A stretch of 64,000 nucleotides of DNA, taken from positions 62,001 through 126,000 of the forward strand of contig NZ_JAGGLL010000007.1 of NCBI RefSeq assembly GCF_017874425.1, read 5' to 3'. How positions within the stretch are numbered: the first letter of the stretch is position 1; the number at the start of each line of letters is the position of its first letter. This stretch comes from Clostridium punense. GTDB lineage: Bacteria; Bacillota; Clostridia; Clostridiales; Clostridiaceae. Made by a program: the position numbers and the translations under genes. Positions 45,491 to 52,975 of this stretch are shown here, piece by piece. The notes under the pieces were generated by a model. The model was not told where the DNA came from. It ran no database searches and saw only the letters and a list, made by a program, of their open reading frames with translations.

Positions 45491-45516
45491 AATTGTGATA
45501 AATTTGTGAAATATGA
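45491..45516 (+). repeat. 26-bp exact repeat, copy 2
   Basis: Identical to 36449-36474 over 26 bases. It lies 220 bp upstream of nifJ in reverse orientation, and 20 bp before the -35 box of the HD-GYP promoter. TTGTGAAATAT resembles half of a Bacillus-type Rex site and TTTGTGAA resembles a ResD box, but neither match is complete. Confidence 0.8.
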
Positions 45517-45535
45517 AATAATATGTTGAAATTTG

Positions 45536-45564
45536 TTGAATACTGGAAAATATTATGGTATATT
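45536..45564 (+). promoter_or_regulatory. sigma-A promoter of the HD-GYP gene
   Basis: TTGAAT (45536-45541), a 17-bp spacer and TATATT (45559-45564). It lies 65 bp before the start codon. Confidence 0.55.
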
Positions 45565-45628
45565 ATTGAAAATGAATAATTTATAGTTCTTAAAAAATAG
45601 TTTTATTATTGGGGGAATAAGAAATTTT

Positions 45629-46282
45629 ATGTGTAATGAGTGTCCGGAAAATAACAAAGTAAGTGTAATTAAAAGGCTTTTAAAAGAATTAGATGAAAAA
45701 AGCAAAGACACCTTAAGCCATTGTTATAATGTAGTTAACTATGCTACTGGTTTTGCTAGATATATTCAATGTAGTCAAGAAGAAGTCGTTAACCTTCATT
45801 ATGCTGCATTATTACACGATATAGGAAAACTTAAAATTCCTAGTGAAATATTAGATAAAGTTGAAAGATTAACTCAGGAAGAATATGAAATCATAAAAAC
45901 TCATTCTTATTATGGATATGAAATAGTCCAACATACTGGAGTTTTTAGTGAAGAATTAGAACTAATACTCCATCATCACGAAAGAATAGATGGAAATGGA
46001 TACCCTCATAAACTAGTGAATAATAATATCAGTAAATTATGCAAGATATTAAGTATTTGTGATTCTTTTGATGCAATGGTTAGTAAAAGAACTTATAAGG
46101 CAAGTATGACTATAGATGAAGCTATTAAAGAACTTGTAAATAATGTAGAAAAACAATTTGATAGGGAATTAGTGAATTTATTTGTTGCATTTATAAAAAA
46201 CTTTGAATTAAAAGAAAATAATTATTATAGTAAAATAGATGCATTAAATAATGATTTAAATTTTTTACCAAGAACATTATAA
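45629..46282 (+). CDS. HD-GYP domain phosphohydrolase
   Basis: A 217-residue stand-alone HD-GYP protein, the second class of cyclic-di-GMP phosphodiesterase. The HD pair lies in LLHDIGKLKIP (H63-D64). The HHHERIDGNGYP block (115-126) gives the GYP motif, and CDSFDAMVSKRTY matches the conserved DAMTSDRPY. No sensor or receiver domain is present. The N terminus has a small cysteine pair (CNECPE). The start follows a weak GGGGGAA. A terminator lies at 46318. Confidence 0.9.
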   Translation: MCNECPENNKVSVIKRLLKELDEKSKDTLSHCYNVVNYATGFARYIQCSQEEVVNLHYAALLHDIGKLKIPSEILDKVERLTQEEYEIIKTHSYYGYEIVQHTGVFSEELELILHHHERIDGNGYPHKLVNNNISKLCKILSICDSFDAMVSKRTYKASMTIDEAIKELVNNVEKQFDRELVNLFVAFIKNFELKENNYYSKIDALNNDLNFLPRTL

Positions 46283-46314
46283 AGATAAAGATAAAGATAA
46301 AGATAAAGTTAAAT
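46283..46314 (+). repeat. AAAGAT tandem hexamer
   Basis: AAAGAT is repeated four to five times (about 46281-46308) directly after the HD-GYP stop codon, which overlaps its edge. A slippage-prone simple repeat between the gene and its terminator. Confidence 0.6.
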
Positions 46315-46317
46315 TAA

Positions 46318-46355
46318 AAAGCTGATTTCTGCGTTTAGCAGGAGTCAGCTTTTTA
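46318..46355 (+). terminator. terminator of the HD-GYP gene
   Basis: AAAGCTGA (46318-46325) pairs with TCAGCTTT (46345-46352), with an inner CTGC/GCAG helix, followed by TTAGGTTT. Confidence 0.8.
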
Positions 46356-46505
46356 GGTTTGATTTACTATAATAGTTGATTTTAATAAATATACATGGTG
46401 CAATTAACTTAAAATTACATAAACTTAGTGTTTCTAACTAAATGAGTTATTAAAATTAATAATATAGGTTCAAATAATTTAAATAATTAAATTGAAGTTT
46501 CAGGA

Positions 46506-46532
46506 ATTCATATTAATATTATTAATATGAAT
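46506..46532. promoter_or_regulatory. 27-bp palindrome upstream of the DUF2089 cluster
   Basis: ATTCATATTAATA (46506-46518) and TATTAATATGAAT (46520-46532) are exact inverted repeats around a single T. It lies 104 bp before the DUF2089 start. It suits a dimeric DNA-binding protein such as the DUF2089 protein itself. This is inference. Confidence 0.6.
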
Positions 46533-46636
46533 ATTGATATAATTAATTAATAAGAGTTAAATAATAAATTATATTAATTTCATATTTACAAATAGAGATA
46601 AAAGGAATATAATGTAATTAAAGAGGTGTTATGGTA

Positions 46637-46993
46637 ATGTACAAAGTGATAAGCAGATGCCCTGTGTGTAATGATAAGCTTAAAATTACTAGGTTAAAGT
46701 GTAGTAGCTGTAATACAATTATTGAAAATGAGTTTCAATTCTCAAAGTTCGATACATTGAATAATGAGCAGTTGGAATTTGTAGAAATCTTTTTAAAATG
46801 TAGGGGCAATATCAAAGATGTAGAAAAGGAACTAGGAATATCATATCCTACTGTAAGGTCTAAACTTGATGAAGTAATTCATACCTTAGGACTTAAAAAT
46901 CATGATTCAAAAGACAATACAAAGGTTCTAGAACTACTTGACAAAGGTGAAATTACTGCAGAGGAAGCTATGGGAATGCTAAAAAATAAGTAA
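46637..46993 (+). CDS. DUF2089 zinc-ribbon/HTH protein
   Basis: A 118-residue protein. The first 30 residues form a zinc ribbon (CPVCNDKL and CSSCN, two CxxC pairs). The middle (VEKELGISYPTVRSKLDEVI) reads as a helix-turn-helix. The C-terminal 20 residues (VLELLDKGEITAEEAMGMLKNK) form a short SHOCT-like helical pair. I choose the second ATG at 46637: GAGGTG is eight bases before it but only two before the ATG at 46631. The predicted role is transcription regulation of its own cluster. It starts a same-strand trio with gaps of 30 and 51 bp. Confidence 0.87.
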   Translation: MYKVISRCPVCNDKLKITRLKCSSCNTIIENEFQFSKFDTLNNEQLEFVEIFLKCRGNIKDVEKELGISYPTVRSKLDEVIHTLGLKNHDSKDNTKVLELLDKGEITAEEAMGMLKNK

Positions 46994-47023
46994 AATTTTA
47001 TAACAATAAATAGGGGGTAAAAA

Positions 47024-47419
47024 ATGAAAGAGGATGTATTAAAAGTATTAAAAATGATTGAAGAGGGAAAGGTTGATGCTGAAAGTGGTGCAAAATTGAT
47101 TGAAGCTTTAGGGGAAAAGAAAATTGAAGAGAATGGTGTACTTCAAACAATTCAAGATCAGCGTAGCTATATTAATGATGAAAAGATGTTATATGTTCTT
47201 GTGGATTCCCATGATGGAGACAAGGTGAAAGTAAATGTTCCTATGAATTTTGTAAAGAGTATTTTAAGCGCAACGGGAAAGCTTCCAATTAAAGCCGAAG
47301 GTATAACTTCAAGTGTGGATATGGAAATTGTCAAGGAAGCAATAATGAATAATATTACTGGAAAAATAGTTGATATAGAAAGTCATAATGGGGATAAGGT
47401 TATTATAGAAATAAGATAA
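47024..47419 (+). CDS. SHOCT-like (YvlB/LiaX-type N-terminal) protein
   Basis: A 131-residue soluble protein. The N terminus (EDVLKVLKMIEEGKVDAESGAKLIEALG) is a SHOCT-like helical module like the end of the DUF2089 protein. The rest has two copies of a short beta-hairpin text (DSHDGDKVKVNVPM and ESHNGDKVIIEI) around a helical region. The YvlB/LiaX families with such N termini take part in envelope-stress responses; this protein lacks their long beta-helix C terminus. It lies 30 bp after the DUF2089 gene, with AGGGGG before the ATG. The exact function is unknown. Confidence 0.75.
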   Translation: MKEDVLKVLKMIEEGKVDAESGAKLIEALGEKKIEENGVLQTIQDQRSYINDEKMLYVLVDSHDGDKVKVNVPMNFVKSILSATGKLPIKAEGITSSVDMEIVKEAIMNNITGKIVDIESHNGDKVIIEIR

Positions 47420-47470
47420 ATTTTTATAAAGAGTTACTCTATTTAAATAGTAGTGCTTTGAGGTGAATTT

Positions 47471-47731
47471 ATGAGGATTGAGATGAATATTAAATCAGGA
47501 AGAGGTTTTAAGCTATATGTGCCTATGTCTTTTGCTAGATTTGGAATGAGGATCGGTATATGGGGAGTCAGGAGGAGCAAAAATACCAATGAAGAAGTTA
47601 AGAAATATTTAAATATTATTGATGAAAGAGTAATTTCTCAAGCTTTAAGAGAACTAAGTAATAAATATAAAGGGTTAGATTTGGTGCATATACAATCAAA
47701 AGGGGGAGAAGTAATAAAAATTACGGTATAA
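47471..47731 (+). CDS. 86-residue protein related to the preceding protein
   Basis: A small protein without a clear family. YVPMSFARFGMRIG matches NVPMNFVKSILS of the 131-residue protein, and DLVHIQSKGGEVIKITV matches its DIESHNGDKVIIEI ending. It thus looks like the C-terminal domain of its neighbour made as a separate protein, without the SHOCT-like helices. MRIG...WGVRR could be a short amphipathic or membrane-touching stretch. The ATG follows AGGTGA. It ends the trio; a terminator lies at 47954. Confidence 0.65.
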   Translation: MRIEMNIKSGRGFKLYVPMSFARFGMRIGIWGVRRSKNTNEEVKKYLNIIDERVISQALRELSNKYKGLDLVHIQSKGGEVIKITV

Positions 47732-47953
47732 AACTATAGTCTTATATAAGTATTATCCCTACTATCTTAGAACTAGAAAGTGGGGATTGATTTAGTGGAA
47801 TGTAATATATAGGGGAGGTGTAAAAACTGGACAACGTATTTTGATTTTATTAATATTGGAATTATCTTGTTTAAAAAGATTATTAGGAGCAAGGGTTTAA
47901 AACTTTAAATATATAAGGAATAAATGAGACTAAGGAATTTTTATAAGGAAATA

Positions 47954-47990
47954 AAATTAGGCAAGTGTATATTAATTGCCTAATTTGTAA
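47954..47990 (+). terminator. terminator of the DUF2089 cluster
   Basis: AAATTAGGCAA (47954-47964) pairs perfectly with TTGCCTAATTT (47976-47986), followed by GTAAATAA. The T-run is weak. Confidence 0.6.
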
Positions 47991-48060
47991 ATAATTTAAA
48001 TGATTAAGCAATCATACAAGCAACCCAAACTATGTATGAAAACCTAATATTTCTTAAATC

Positions 48061-48091
48061 AAAAAAAGTATGACCATAGGGCCATACTTTT
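48061..48091 (-). terminator. terminator of the hemerythrin gene
   Basis: AAAAGTATG (48064-48072) pairs with CATACTTTT (48083-48091), with further inner pairs. On the minus strand the hairpin is followed by seven T. It lies right after the hemerythrin stop at 48093. Confidence 0.8.
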
Positions 48092-48092
48092 C

Positions 48093-48482
48093 TTACATTA
48101 CGTATCCTTGATCGCTGATTAAAATATGTTCACAAACCCATTTATGGACAAACTGAAGTATTTCAAGTATATACTCATTTTGACCTTCATCTATGCGGGC
48201 ATAGTCAATATTGTTTACTGCATTAACAAACTCATCATGTTGTACCTTGTGAGATAAAAACTTCTTATAACCAATACTGAGCATATAATCTTCTTCAGAT
48301 TTAAAATGGAATATGGCGTAATCTTTCAATTCTCCAATGATTTCTAGAATTTTATCATACTTATCAATTGAGAAGCTGTTTGTTAATAGTTCATAACCAT
48401 CATTTCCTATATCAAAAAGTTTTTTGTGCTGTTCATCTATATGAGGTACACCAGTTTCATATTCATCTTTCCATTCAAACAT
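48093..48482 (-). CDS. bacteriohemerythrin
   Basis: A 129-residue four-helix di-iron protein that binds oxygen; in anaerobes it may sense or buffer O2. All ligand motifs are present: DEQH (H19), FHFKSEE (H and E), LSHKVQHDEF (two H) and CEHILISDQ (H and D). The start at 48482 gives the usual MFEWKDEY and sits nine bases after GGGGG; the in-frame ATG nine bases upstream overlaps that site. It is a stand-alone domain with no signalling partner fused. Confidence 0.92.
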   Translation of the reverse strand: MFEWKDEYETGVPHIDEQHKKLFDIGNDGYELLTNSFSIDKYDKILEIIGELKDYAIFHFKSEEDYMLSIGYKKFLSHKVQHDEFVNAVNNIDYARIDEGQNEYILEILQFVHKWVCEHILISDQGYVM

Positions 48483-48608
48483 ATAACTCATCCCCCTAAA
48501 ATATTAAGTATTTTATAACATATAATTTAATAATAATAAATTATAACAGCACTTATATAATTTGTCAGTAATAAGTTTAATCTACACCAAGAAAAATAAA
48601 TACTAATT

Positions 48609-49322
48609 TTATAATTTACTTTCAATTATTTTTTTTACTTTTCCAGGAAGAGAATCAATCTCTTCTTTAGAAAGATTGGCTGTATTTACTGCTGGGTGAA
48701 TAAACATATCTACTTCTGCAGGTTTTATCTTATTACCATTGGCCTCCATAAGTTTGTAAGAGCCTTTAATAGTTACAGGGATTATAGGAACCTTTGTTTT
48801 AGTGGCTAATTTAAAACTTCCTGCTTTAAATTCTCCCATTTTTTCACCCTTACTTCTTGTACCTTCAGGGAAAATAACTAAAGAATGTCCTTTCTTTATT
48901 ATATTTACACCTTCAACTATGGCTTCAGCAGATTTTCTTATACTGCTTCTATCCATAAACACACAATTCATATAAGACATCCAATTTCGAAGAATAGGAA
49001 TCTTTTTCATTTCAATTTTTGCAACATAGCCTTTAGGCTTGTCTATAAAACTCATAAATAAAGCTATATCAAAATTACCTTGATGATTACCAATAAAAAC
49101 TACTGGAATATCCTTGGGAATATTTTCTTCACCGTAAATATTAACTTTAGCACCGCTTAATTTTACTCTTTTCATAGCCCATTTTGAAGTTGTTTTATGT
49201 ATATATTCATTTCGAAATGAAAGTTCCCCTTTTTTTTCTAGTGATTTTACAGTATGCATTTGAGGGATTTTTCCAATTAAGCTTACTGCAAAGCTTACAT
49301 ACCATCTTATTGTTCTTAGCAT
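48609..49322 (-). CDS. plsC: 1-acyl-sn-glycerol-3-phosphate acyltransferase
   Basis: Acylates lysophosphatidic acid to phosphatidic acid in phospholipid synthesis, at the membrane. The 237 residues contain the catalytic NHQGNFD (NHxxxxD), KKIPILRNWM, FMDRSS and FPEGTRSKG motifs in the family order. An N-terminal hydrophobic stretch anchors it. The ATG follows AGGAGG. It is divergent from the TIM-barrel gene and downstream of no obvious operon partner. Confidence 0.93.
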   Translation of the reverse strand: MLRTIRWYVSFAVSLIGKIPQMHTVKSLEKKGELSFRNEYIHKTTSKWAMKRVKLSGAKVNIYGEENIPKDIPVVFIGNHQGNFDIALFMSFIDKPKGYVAKIEMKKIPILRNWMSYMNCVFMDRSSIRKSAEAIVEGVNIIKKGHSLVIFPEGTRSKGEKMGEFKAGSFKLATKTKVPIIPVTIKGSYKLMEANGNKIKPAEVDMFIHPAVNTANLSKEEIDSLPGKVKKIIESKL

Positions 49323-49538
49323 AATTACCTCCTATTTTTATCTAATTAACATATATATTTATACATAAATTTTGAAATGGTAAAAAATGAGTAGTTTTAA
49401 AACCATAGAATATATAATAACATAATATTAGGTTAATGGCTTATATATGTATTCAATTATAGTATAAAATAATTGAAGGTTAAAGAGTTAGGGCATATAA
49501 TAAGTTATACTAAAAATTTAATATATTGGAGAAAAACA

Positions 49539-50294
49539 ATGAAAATTTATATTTCACAATTAGATGAATTTAGTAAGCTAGAACATATTGTTAAGGAGTT
49601 TAATGTAGGACTTGAAATTGTAACTTTTGCTAATGCAATGGTGTTAGACTCCAAGGAGCAGTACACTAGTGAACTTAGGGGATATATTAATAAAGTAAGC
49701 AATGTTTCTTTTCATGGGCCATTTTCAGATTTGGTTCCAGGAACCAATGACCCAGAAATTAGACGTGTTGTTAATAAGAGATTTACACAGGCTTTTAATA
49801 TAGCAAGAGAGTTTAATTCTCAGCGTATTATCTATCATTCAGGGTGTATTCCACACACATATTGGGAAAAACAATGGGTTGAAAATTCCAAAGCGTTTTG
49901 GAAAGGCTTTGCTAAAGATAAGTTAGATCTTATGGAAATACATATTGAGAATGTATTTGATGAAGATTATCCATTGATAGCAGACATAATTGATGAAGTA
50001 AATCATCCTAATTTTTCTGCTTGCTTAGATATAGGGCATGTAAATACCTGTTCAACAAAATCCATTGAACACTGGATAAAAGGGCTTAATAATAGAATAG
50101 GGCATGTACATTTGCATAACAATGAAGGGGTATTAGATAATCACCAAGGGCTAAATAAAGGCAATATAAATATGATAAAAACTTTAGAGTTGTTAAAGGG
50201 TTACTGTCCAGAGGCAACTTGGGCGTTAGAAGTATTTGATATAAAGGAACTACAGGAATCACTGCAATTTTTAAAAAGCAATTGTTTTTTCTAG
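49539..50294 (+). CDS. AP-endonuclease-2-like TIM-barrel protein
   Basis: A 251-residue xylose-isomerase-like TIM-barrel protein, of the sugar-phosphate isomerase/endonuclease IV superfamily. Likely metal ligands are visible in FHGPFSD, IIYHSG, IHIENV, CLDIGHVN, GHVHLHNN and WALEVFD. It could be a sugar isomerase/epimerase or a nuclease; sequence alone does not decide. I choose the ATG at 49539 (GGAG seven bases upstream) over the TTG at 49473. It stands alone between divergent and convergent neighbours. Confidence 0.8.
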   Translation: MKIYISQLDEFSKLEHIVKEFNVGLEIVTFANAMVLDSKEQYTSELRGYINKVSNVSFHGPFSDLVPGTNDPEIRRVVNKRFTQAFNIAREFNSQRIIYHSGCIPHTYWEKQWVENSKAFWKGFAKDKLDLMEIHIENVFDEDYPLIADIIDEVNHPNFSACLDIGHVNTCSTKSIEHWIKGLNNRIGHVHLHNNEGVLDNHQGLNKGNINMIKTLELLKGYCPEATWALEVFDIKELQESLQFLKSNCFF

Positions 50295-50383
50295 CTTAAA
50301 AACATCTATATTGCTTAGGTTAATTTATTTATGGATACAGAATTTTTTCAATGATTTCACCATTGAAACTATAACATAGGCAG

Positions 50384-50440
50384 TTAAGGGAATCAAAATT
50401 AAGGTTCAGATTATAACTGAGCTAAATTTGATTCCCTTAA
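50384..50440. repeat. GGGAATC-type hairpin, copy D
   Basis: TTAAGGGAATCAAA (50384-50397) and TTTGATTCCCTTAA (50427-50440) pair perfectly over 14 bp. It lies between convergent genes, 22 bp from the dcyD-like stop. It has the same overall size and base-pair layout as the GGGAACC hairpins at 2107, 36519 and 57012 and may end transcripts from both sides. Confidence 0.6.
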
Positions 50441-50461
50441 AAATATATTTCAAAAGTATAG

Positions 50462-51451
50462 CTAGAATAAAAATAAGTCTTTTTGAGGATATAAGCCAAA
50501 AACACCACCTGTGTGGATGAATAGAATATTCTCCTTTTTATTAAAGGTTCCTTTTCTAATTTCTTGAGCCAGCCCAAACATTGCTTTACCTGTATAGACT
50601 GGGTCTAAAATAAGCCCTTCAAGTTTAGCCAAATCCATTATAAAAGCTAAGTTTTCTGGTGAGCACAGTCCATAACCTTGTCCTACATAGCCATCAATAA
50701 TATGAATTTCTTTTTTAGAAATATTTGTTTCTGTTTTAAAAATACTTTTGCTTTCCTCTAAAATATTATAGATTCTATTTTTAAAGTACTCTTCATCATC
50801 ACAAACATTGAAACCTATTATTTCACAGTTATGATTCAATATTTTTTGACTTAATAAAAGTCCTGCATGGGTTCCACCTGAACCTACAGCAACAATTATT
50901 TTATCAAAATGTAGTCCTAATTCTTTTTCTTGAGAAATGATTTCTTTCATAGCATTGAAATACCCAAAGGTACCAATTCCATTTGAAGCACCTTCAGGAA
51001 TTATATAGGGTTTATACCCTTTGTTCTCATAAGAAAGCTTTAAATCCTCCATAATTGACAATCTATTATTTTTATACTCTTCAGAGGTTATAAATTTAAT
51101 ATCTGCTCCTAAAAGTTTATTTAAAAATAAGTTACCATCATAGGAACCCTCATCAGAACCTCTTAAAACTAGAAGGGATTTTAATCCGAGTTTTGTAGCA
51201 ACAGCTGCAGTTGCTCTGCAATGGTTAGATTGTATACCACCACAGGTTATGAGGACATCACAACCTAAATTTAAAGCTTCCTGAACTGAAAATTCAAGTT
51301 TTCTTACCTTGTTTCCTGATATTTCTGTGCCCGTTTCATCATCTCTTTTTATAAAAATATTGGGGCCTTGTAATTCTTTACTCAATCTTTCTAGTTTTTC
51401 AATTCTAGTAGGTAAATTAGCAATATTTAATTTGGGTGGAATTTTATTCAT
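50462..51451 (-). CDS. dcyD: D-cysteine desulfhydrase/ACC deaminase-family PLP enzyme
   Basis: A 329-residue fold-type-II PLP enzyme. The PLP lysine is K48 in EISGNKVRKLEF. Other conserved text is ITCGGIQSNHCRATAAVA, VGSGGTHAGLLL and LDPVYTGKAMFGL. D-cysteine desulfhydrase (D-cysteine to pyruvate, sulfide and ammonia) seems more likely than ACC deaminase, because the C-terminal loop reads YTGKAM rather than the deaminase YEGKSM. The symbol is therefore tentative. The ATG follows TTGGAGTG. Confidence 0.85.
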   Translation of the reverse strand: MNKIPPKLNIANLPTRIEKLERLSKELQGPNIFIKRDDETGTEISGNKVRKLEFSVQEALNLGCDVLITCGGIQSNHCRATAAVATKLGLKSLLVLRGSDEGSYDGNLFLNKLLGADIKFITSEEYKNNRLSIMEDLKLSYENKGYKPYIIPEGASNGIGTFGYFNAMKEIISQEKELGLHFDKIIVAVGSGGTHAGLLLSQKILNHNCEIIGFNVCDDEEYFKNRIYNILEESKSIFKTETNISKKEIHIIDGYVGQGYGLCSPENLAFIMDLAKLEGLILDPVYTGKAMFGLAQEIRKGTFNKKENILFIHTGGVFGLYPQKDLFLF

Positions 51452-51829
51452 GGTATGTTCACTCCAATCTGTAAAAATATTTTTAATACAGTGAAAATAG
51501 GTTGCTTAGGTGGTAACTTACTTATAGCAGCACTAAAGGTAGCAAATAAGTTTTAAAAAATAGTAAGTTTTAATGGGATTATTTACAGAACTAAACTTTA
51601 CTGTCATGTAATTCAACATTGTGAAAATATCAATATTTATTAAAAAAATATTAATCAAATAATAAATTTTTAATAATTCATGGTATAATAGGTAACAGAA
51701 TTAAAATCTTTTACATTGTAAATTTAAAAATTCTGTATGATAATTTTAGTATATCATTAATATTATATTTAAATATATTAACTAAAAATTTTCGCTAGAA
51801 GTAAGGTTAATAAAAAATTGGAGGAACAT
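51452..51829. other. divergent spacer
   Basis: A 378-bp very AT-rich region between the dcyD-like gene (-) and an HD-GYP gene (+). I see no hairpin, repeat or small gene worth reporting, apart from the GGAGG site at 51820-51824. Confidence 0.45.
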
Positions 51830-52816
51830 ATGAAGTTATCTATAGTAAGTAATAAAATAATAGGCAAAGAGTTAGCTTTTCCAATTTATATGGATAATGG
51901 GGTTATGTATTTAAATAGGGGAATACAATTAAATGAAAAATATATTAAAGCTATTCAAAATATGAAGATAAATTTAGTATACACAGATGATGGCATCAGT
52001 GATATTGTGCTTAAAGAAATTTTAAGTTCAGAAACAAAATTAAAGATGATTAGAACTCTAAAAACTGAGTTTTATTCTATTAAAGCCACTAAAAAGATTA
52101 ATGATAAAGTTATAAAAGAGTTAGTAGAAGACATCATATCTCAAATTGACATGTCTGAAAATGCATTATTCATTAATTCATTAGGGCACACAGATGAAAT
52201 GACACAATTGTGTATTCATAGTATTGATGTAGCTATTCTTTCTATTATGGTGGGAGTTAATTATGGTTATAACTATAAAAAGTTGTTTAATTTAGCTGTA
52301 GGGGCGTTGCTCCATGATATGGGAAAACTTTTGGTTGAGGGAAAAGAGCACTCTTTAGAGGGATATAATTTACTTAAAAAAAACTATATGTTTGATACCT
52401 CAACTTACATATGCGTACTTTTACATCATGAAAATGTAGATGGTACTGGATACCCAGAAGGAGCAAAAGGAAGTAGAATCCATGAGTTTGCAAAGATTGT
52501 AAGTATAAGTGATGGTTATTTAAATGCTCTAAATAAAGAGAGGATGCTATTACATCAAGCAATGGAAAAGGTTCAGGCTGACACCTTAAGAAAATATGAT
52601 GAGGAAATTTATAAGTGCTTTAATAAGTCTGTTTATCTATACCCAGTAGGACTAGAAGTTAAGTTAAATAATGGAAAGGTCGGTACTGTAATACTTCAAA
52701 ATAGGAATTATCCAATAAGACCAGTAGTAATGATTAATGGAAGCCAAGATAGGGAGTATGTGGATTTAAATCATAAGGATAATTTGACACTATTTGTTGA
52801 GGAAGTAATGTTATAA
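51830..52816 (+). CDS. HD-GYP domain protein with N-terminal extension
   Basis: A 328-residue protein. Residues 1-120 are an uncharacterised N-terminal region often found before HD-GYP domains (LAFPIYMDNGVMYLNRG). The HD-GYP core shows LLHDMGKLLVEG, LHHENVDGTGYPEG and ISDGYLNALNKER, where the usual DAMTSDR is degenerate. The last 70 residues (YPVGLEVKLNNGKVGTVI) are a typical C-terminal beta-domain. Phosphodiesterase activity on c-di-GMP is likely but uncertain. I choose the ATG at 51830 after GGAGG; the TTG at 51818 precedes that site. Confidence 0.88.
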   Translation: MKLSIVSNKIIGKELAFPIYMDNGVMYLNRGIQLNEKYIKAIQNMKINLVYTDDGISDIVLKEILSSETKLKMIRTLKTEFYSIKATKKINDKVIKELVEDIISQIDMSENALFINSLGHTDEMTQLCIHSIDVAILSIMVGVNYGYNYKKLFNLAVGALLHDMGKLLVEGKEHSLEGYNLLKKNYMFDTSTYICVLLHHENVDGTGYPEGAKGSRIHEFAKIVSISDGYLNALNKERMLLHQAMEKVQADTLRKYDEEIYKCFNKSVYLYPVGLEVKLNNGKVGTVILQNRNYPIRPVVMINGSQDREYVDLNHKDNLTLFVEEVML

Positions 52817-52925
52817 TTAGATTGATTTAGTTGTCTTAGATATGTATAGAATCCAGGAATAGGCCTCATAGTTGGACATAGTCTTAATTTACTGCCTTGG
52901 TATAAAAAATATATACTCTAATGAG

Positions 52926-52972
52926 AAAAAAATTCCAAGGATACTTTTCAGTAATCCAAGGAATTTTTTTAT
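52926..52972. terminator. bidirectional terminator, HD-GYP and protease genes
   Basis: AAAAAAATTCC and GGAATTTTTTT, with GGAT/ATCC inside across a two-base A mismatch. A-runs and T-runs flank both sides, so it can stop both convergent genes. Confidence 0.75.
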
Positions 52973-52975
52973 TTT

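Larger units (their letters stand above)
45272..45628. other. nifJ/HD-GYP divergent regulatory region
   Basis: A 357-bp AT-rich region. It holds the second copy of the 26-bp repeat (45491-45516) and a good promoter for the HD-GYP gene (45536-45564). No gene is seen. Confidence 0.6.
47732..48092. other. convergent spacer with two terminators
   Basis: A 361-bp region between the 86-residue gene (+) and the hemerythrin gene (-). It holds hairpins at 47954-47986 and 48064-48091. A GGGGAGG at about 47811 is not followed by a sensible open frame. Confidence 0.55.

Noticed and set aside
45491-45516. 26-bp repeat as a Rex operator
   Set aside because: Only half of a Bacillus-type Rex dyad is present, and it does not match the clostridial TTGTTAA-N4-TTAACAA form. 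Kept as an unexplained repeat instead.
46281-46310. AAAGAT tandem repeat as a possible CRISPR or phase-variation tract
   Set aside because: Units are six bases with no spacers, and it lies after the stop codon, so it cannot shift a reading frame.
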